Assembly (NCBI GenBank): GCA_000435675.1
Contig: FR895150.1
Location: 125,964-189,963 of the forward strand
DNA: 64,000 nt
From: Eggerthella sp. CAG:298
Lineage (GTDB): Bacteria; Actinomycetota; Coriobacteriia; Coriobacteriales; Eggerthellaceae
Reading direction: 5' to 3'
A program made the position numbers and the translations under genes. The notes beneath the pieces were generated by a model, which did not search any database, had not been told where the DNA came from, and saw only the letters and a program-made list of their open reading frames with translations. Positions 61,885-64,000 of this stretch are shown here, one piece after another; position 1 is the stretch's first letter; the number at the start of each line of letters is the position of its first letter.

Positions 61885-62829
61885 ATGAAATATGCAAAAG
61901 ATAGAAAGCTCACGTCTTCGCACACCGCAGAGGTGCTCATCGAAGCGTTCCCCTATATCAAGAATCAAACGGGCAAGACCATCGTGATCAAATACGGTGG
62001 AGCTGCCATGGTCGATCCGAAACTGCGCGATGCGGTCATGTCGGACATCGTCATGCTCAAGATCATGGGGGTGAATCCGGTCATCGTTCATGGCGGTGGT
62101 GCGGACATCTCGCGGAATATGGAACGCTTCGGCATAGATGTTGAATTCATCGATGGACTGCGCGTCACTACCGAAGAGGCCATGGAGGTCGTGAAGATGA
62201 CCTTGATCGGCAAGGTGAACGAGGAGCTCGTGCGCGCTATGAACCAACATGGCAACTTGGCTGTTGGGGTCAATGGTGCTGATGCGGGCACGATCGTGGC
62301 TGAGCAGGTTCGGCCAGAACTGGGGCGCGTTGGCAGCGTGATCGAAGTGAATCCGGCCTACCTCAAGTCGCTCATCAATGCAGCGTACGTGCCCATCATC
62401 GCATCGGTAGGCAAAGGCGAAGATGGCGGCTCGTTCAACATCAATGCAGATGCGGTCGCTTGCGCTGTTGCTGGTGCGATCGGTGCGCAGAAGATCATCT
62501 TTCTCACTGATGTGGACGGCTTCTACGAAGACTTCGATGATAAGGACTCGCTGGTTTCGCGCATGTCCCTTCAAGAAACACGTGACATGCTCGCAGAAGG
62601 GCGCGTGAGCAAAGGCATGATCCCTAAGCTGCAATCCTGTGTGCTCTCGCTCGAAGCGGGGGTCCATCGTGCTCACATCATCAACGGCACGATGCCGCAT
62701 TCGCTCTTGATCGAGCTGCTCACTCAAGTGGGCTGCGGCACTCTCATATATAATGATGACGAACACAATACAAAAGACGAGTACGCCCCGCTCGGGTTGC
62801 TGGCCTCTCGTCTCGTCGAGAACCTTTAA
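61885..62829 (+). CDS. argB: Acetylglutamate kinase
   Basis: 314 residues of the amino-acid kinase fold: KTIVIKYGGAAM (phosphate loop), VIVHGGGADISRNMERFGI, VGVNGADAGTI and NADAVACAVAGAIGAQKIIFLTDVDG. The C-terminal stretch with GVHRAHIINGTMPHSLLIELLT is the arginine-responsive region of hexameric forms; the N-terminal extension (MKYAKDRKLTSSHTAEVLIEAFPYIK) carries the helix that links dimers in feedback-inhibited kinases. ATG at 61885 with GGAGATA upstream. Confidence 0.95.
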   Translation: MKYAKDRKLTSSHTAEVLIEAFPYIKNQTGKTIVIKYGGAAMVDPKLRDAVMSDIVMLKIMGVNPVIVHGGGADISRNMERFGIDVEFIDGLRVTTEEAMEVVKMTLIGKVNEELVRAMNQHGNLAVGVNGADAGTIVAEQVRPELGRVGSVIEVNPAYLKSLINAAYVPIIASVGKGEDGGSFNINADAVACAVAGAIGAQKIIFLTDVDGFYEDFDDKDSLVSRMSLQETRDMLAEGRVSKGMIPKLQSCVLSLEAGVHRAHIINGTMPHSLLIELLTQVGCGTLIYNDDEHNTKDEYAPLGLLASRLVENL

Positions 62830-62877
62830 CGGAGAAGAAAAACAGCCAGTTAACAGGGTAAATAGGAGAGCTTAAAA

Positions 62878-64000
62878 ATGACCTTTGAAGAAGTAAAGAA
62901 ACTAGACGATACGTATATCATGCACACCTTCAAGCGCAAGCCCGTCTGCTTCGTTGAAGGTGAGGGCGTTACCGTAAAGGACGAAGAGGGTAAGGAATAC
63001 CTCGATCTGCTCTCGGGTATCGGGGTTGACAGCCTGGGGCATTGCCATCCGCGTGTGGCGGAAGCCATCGCCGAGCAGGCCCAGAAGCTCATCCACGTGA
63101 GCAACTACTTCTATATCGAGAAGCGTGGCGAAGTGGCCAAGCTCATTTCGGAGATGGCTAACGAATGCATACCCACGTTCTTCCGTGCTCCTTGGAAGAC
63201 TTTCTTCGCGAACTCCGGGGCGGAGGCCAACGAATGCGCGATCAAGCTCGCACGTCTCTGGGCGAAGAAAGAGTCTTCTGGCGGTCACATTATCCTCGTG
63301 CTTGAAGGGAGCTTCCACGGTCGTACGCTTGCAACGCTCGCCGCTACGGCACAGCCTGATAAGCAAGAGCCTTTCCAACCGCTTCCAGAAGGCTTCATCG
63401 CTATTCCGCCTAACGATATCAATGCGCTGCGCAATATTTGGTGGGAGTACCCCGGTCAGATCGCTGCCATCATGATGGAGCCGATCCAGGGCGAGAATGG
63501 TGTGATCCCGATCGATCCCGATTACCTGTTCGAAGCAACTAAGCTCGCGCGTCGCAATGGTGCGCTTTCCATCCTTGATGAGGTTCAGACTGGTTTCTAT
63601 CGTTGCGGAACCTATCCGTTCATGTTCCAGAACGCCGGCATCACGCCTGATATCTTCACCTTTGCTAAAGGCGTGGCATCCGGCATGCCCATGGGCGGTT
63701 GCGTTGCCCGCATCGAGGTAGCCGAGGCTTTCGAGCCGGGCGATCATGGCTCGACCTTCGGCGGTAGCAACTTGGCCGCCGCTGCTGCTTACGCAACGCT
63801 CGATACGCTCAAGACCGGCAACTTTGGCGAGCGCGTTGAGAACAGGGGCGATTATTTTGCGGACAAGCTCCTCGCTCTGGACGAGATCACCGAGGTTCGC
63901 GGTTCAGGACTGATGATCGGTGCTGTCCTCAAAGATGAATTCAAAGCTCCGTTCGTGGTAGATGCTGCGCTCGATGCCGGCTTCATCATCAACGCCACCC
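62878..64000 (+). CDS. argD: Acetylornithine aminotransferase, 3' end outside window
   Basis: Open from the ATG at 62878 (TAGGAG) through the end of the window, 374 codons, so the C-terminus is missing. Class III aminotransferase features: LLSGIGVDSLGHCHPRVAEA, FFANSGAEANECAIKLAR, EGSFHGRTLATLAAT, MMEPIQGENGVI, ILDEVQTGFYRCG and the PLP lysine in FTFAKGVASGMPMGG. It works in both directions between acetylglutamate semialdehyde and acetylornithine. Fourth gene of the arg operon. Confidence 0.96.
   Translation, partial: MTFEEVKKLDDTYIMHTFKRKPVCFVEGEGVTVKDEEGKEYLDLLSGIGVDSLGHCHPRVAEAIAEQAQKLIHVSNYFYIEKRGEVAKLISEMANECIPTFFRAPWKTFFANSGAEANECAIKLARLWAKKESSGGHIILVLEGSFHGRTLATLAATAQPDKQEPFQPLPEGFIAIPPNDINALRNIWWEYPGQIAAIMMEPIQGENGVIPIDPDYLFEATKLARRNGALSILDEVQTGFYRCGTYPFMFQNAGITPDIFTFAKGVASGMPMGGCVARIEVAEAFEPGDHGSTFGGSNLAAAAAYATLDTLKTGNFGERVENRGDYFADKLLALDEITEVRGSGLMIGAVLKDEFKAPFVVDAALDAGFIINAT

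Noticed and set aside
1..64000. tRNA or rRNA genes
   Set aside because: I scanned for T-loop (GGTTCGA/GTTCAAAT-like) and rRNA signatures by eye and found no convincing candidate.

Overview
This 64 kb window looks like a stretch of chromosome from an anaerobic actinobacterium of class Coriobacteriia, probably the Eggerthella/Slackia/Adlercreutzia side. That is an inference from gene content and protein style, not from a marker gene: there is no rRNA or tRNA here. Supporting traits are a GatCAB amidotransferase, a DUF4012 protein, YhgE/Pip and MFS carriers, a one-chain PurL with its glutaminase domain, a HisZ-HisG fusion and a transcriptional T-box in front of pheST. G+C is moderate to high by eye, with a few AT-rich islands (around 12.6 kb, 31.7-32.7 kb, 38.3 kb and 48.0 kb).

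Layout. 0-9.5 kb: the 3' part of serA, rnhA, engB, an MscS channel, a DUF4012 surface protein, a universal stress protein and the gatCAB operon. 9.5-14.7 kb: two tandem paralogous MFS carriers divergent from an OmpR-type response regulator/histidine kinase pair. 14.8-21.7 kb: a compact histidine operon read on the minus strand (hisZG fusion-hisD-hisC-hisB-hisH-hisA-hisF); hisI lies alone 30 kb away and hisE is not in the window. 21.9-31.6 kb: a second stress protein, a truncated ettA start, a small inverted-repeat element, nfo, an HdeD-like membrane protein, elp3, purL, a 79-residue protein and a nitroreductase.

31.8-52.5 kb is the accessory part. It holds many small regulators facing their likely targets (TetR/YhgE, HxlR/radical SAM, AraC-EamA), a CoA-transferase, msrAB, an HTH protein fused to a HipA-like kinase behind a large palindrome, a MerR-TipAS regulator, yjdF with a structured leader, and an ECF sigma-membrane protein-ABC cassette whose ATPase has an amber codon at the Q-loop. 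Gene debris (a PIN toxin tail, a shrunken acetyltransferase) and two related families of short palindromic repeats are concentrated here. 52.5-64 kb returns to core functions: hisI, T-box-pheS-pheT, a crcB pair, an FKBP isomerase and the arginine operon argC-argJ-argB-argD, with argD running off the end.

The points most worth following up are: palindromic repeats inserted in frame at two loops of Elp3; the HisZ-HisG single polypeptide; the HTH-HipA-like fusion with its roughly 62-bp palindromic upstream region; the roughly 165-bp MITE-like element beside nfo; and the amber codon that replaces the Q-loop glutamine of the ABC ATPase.
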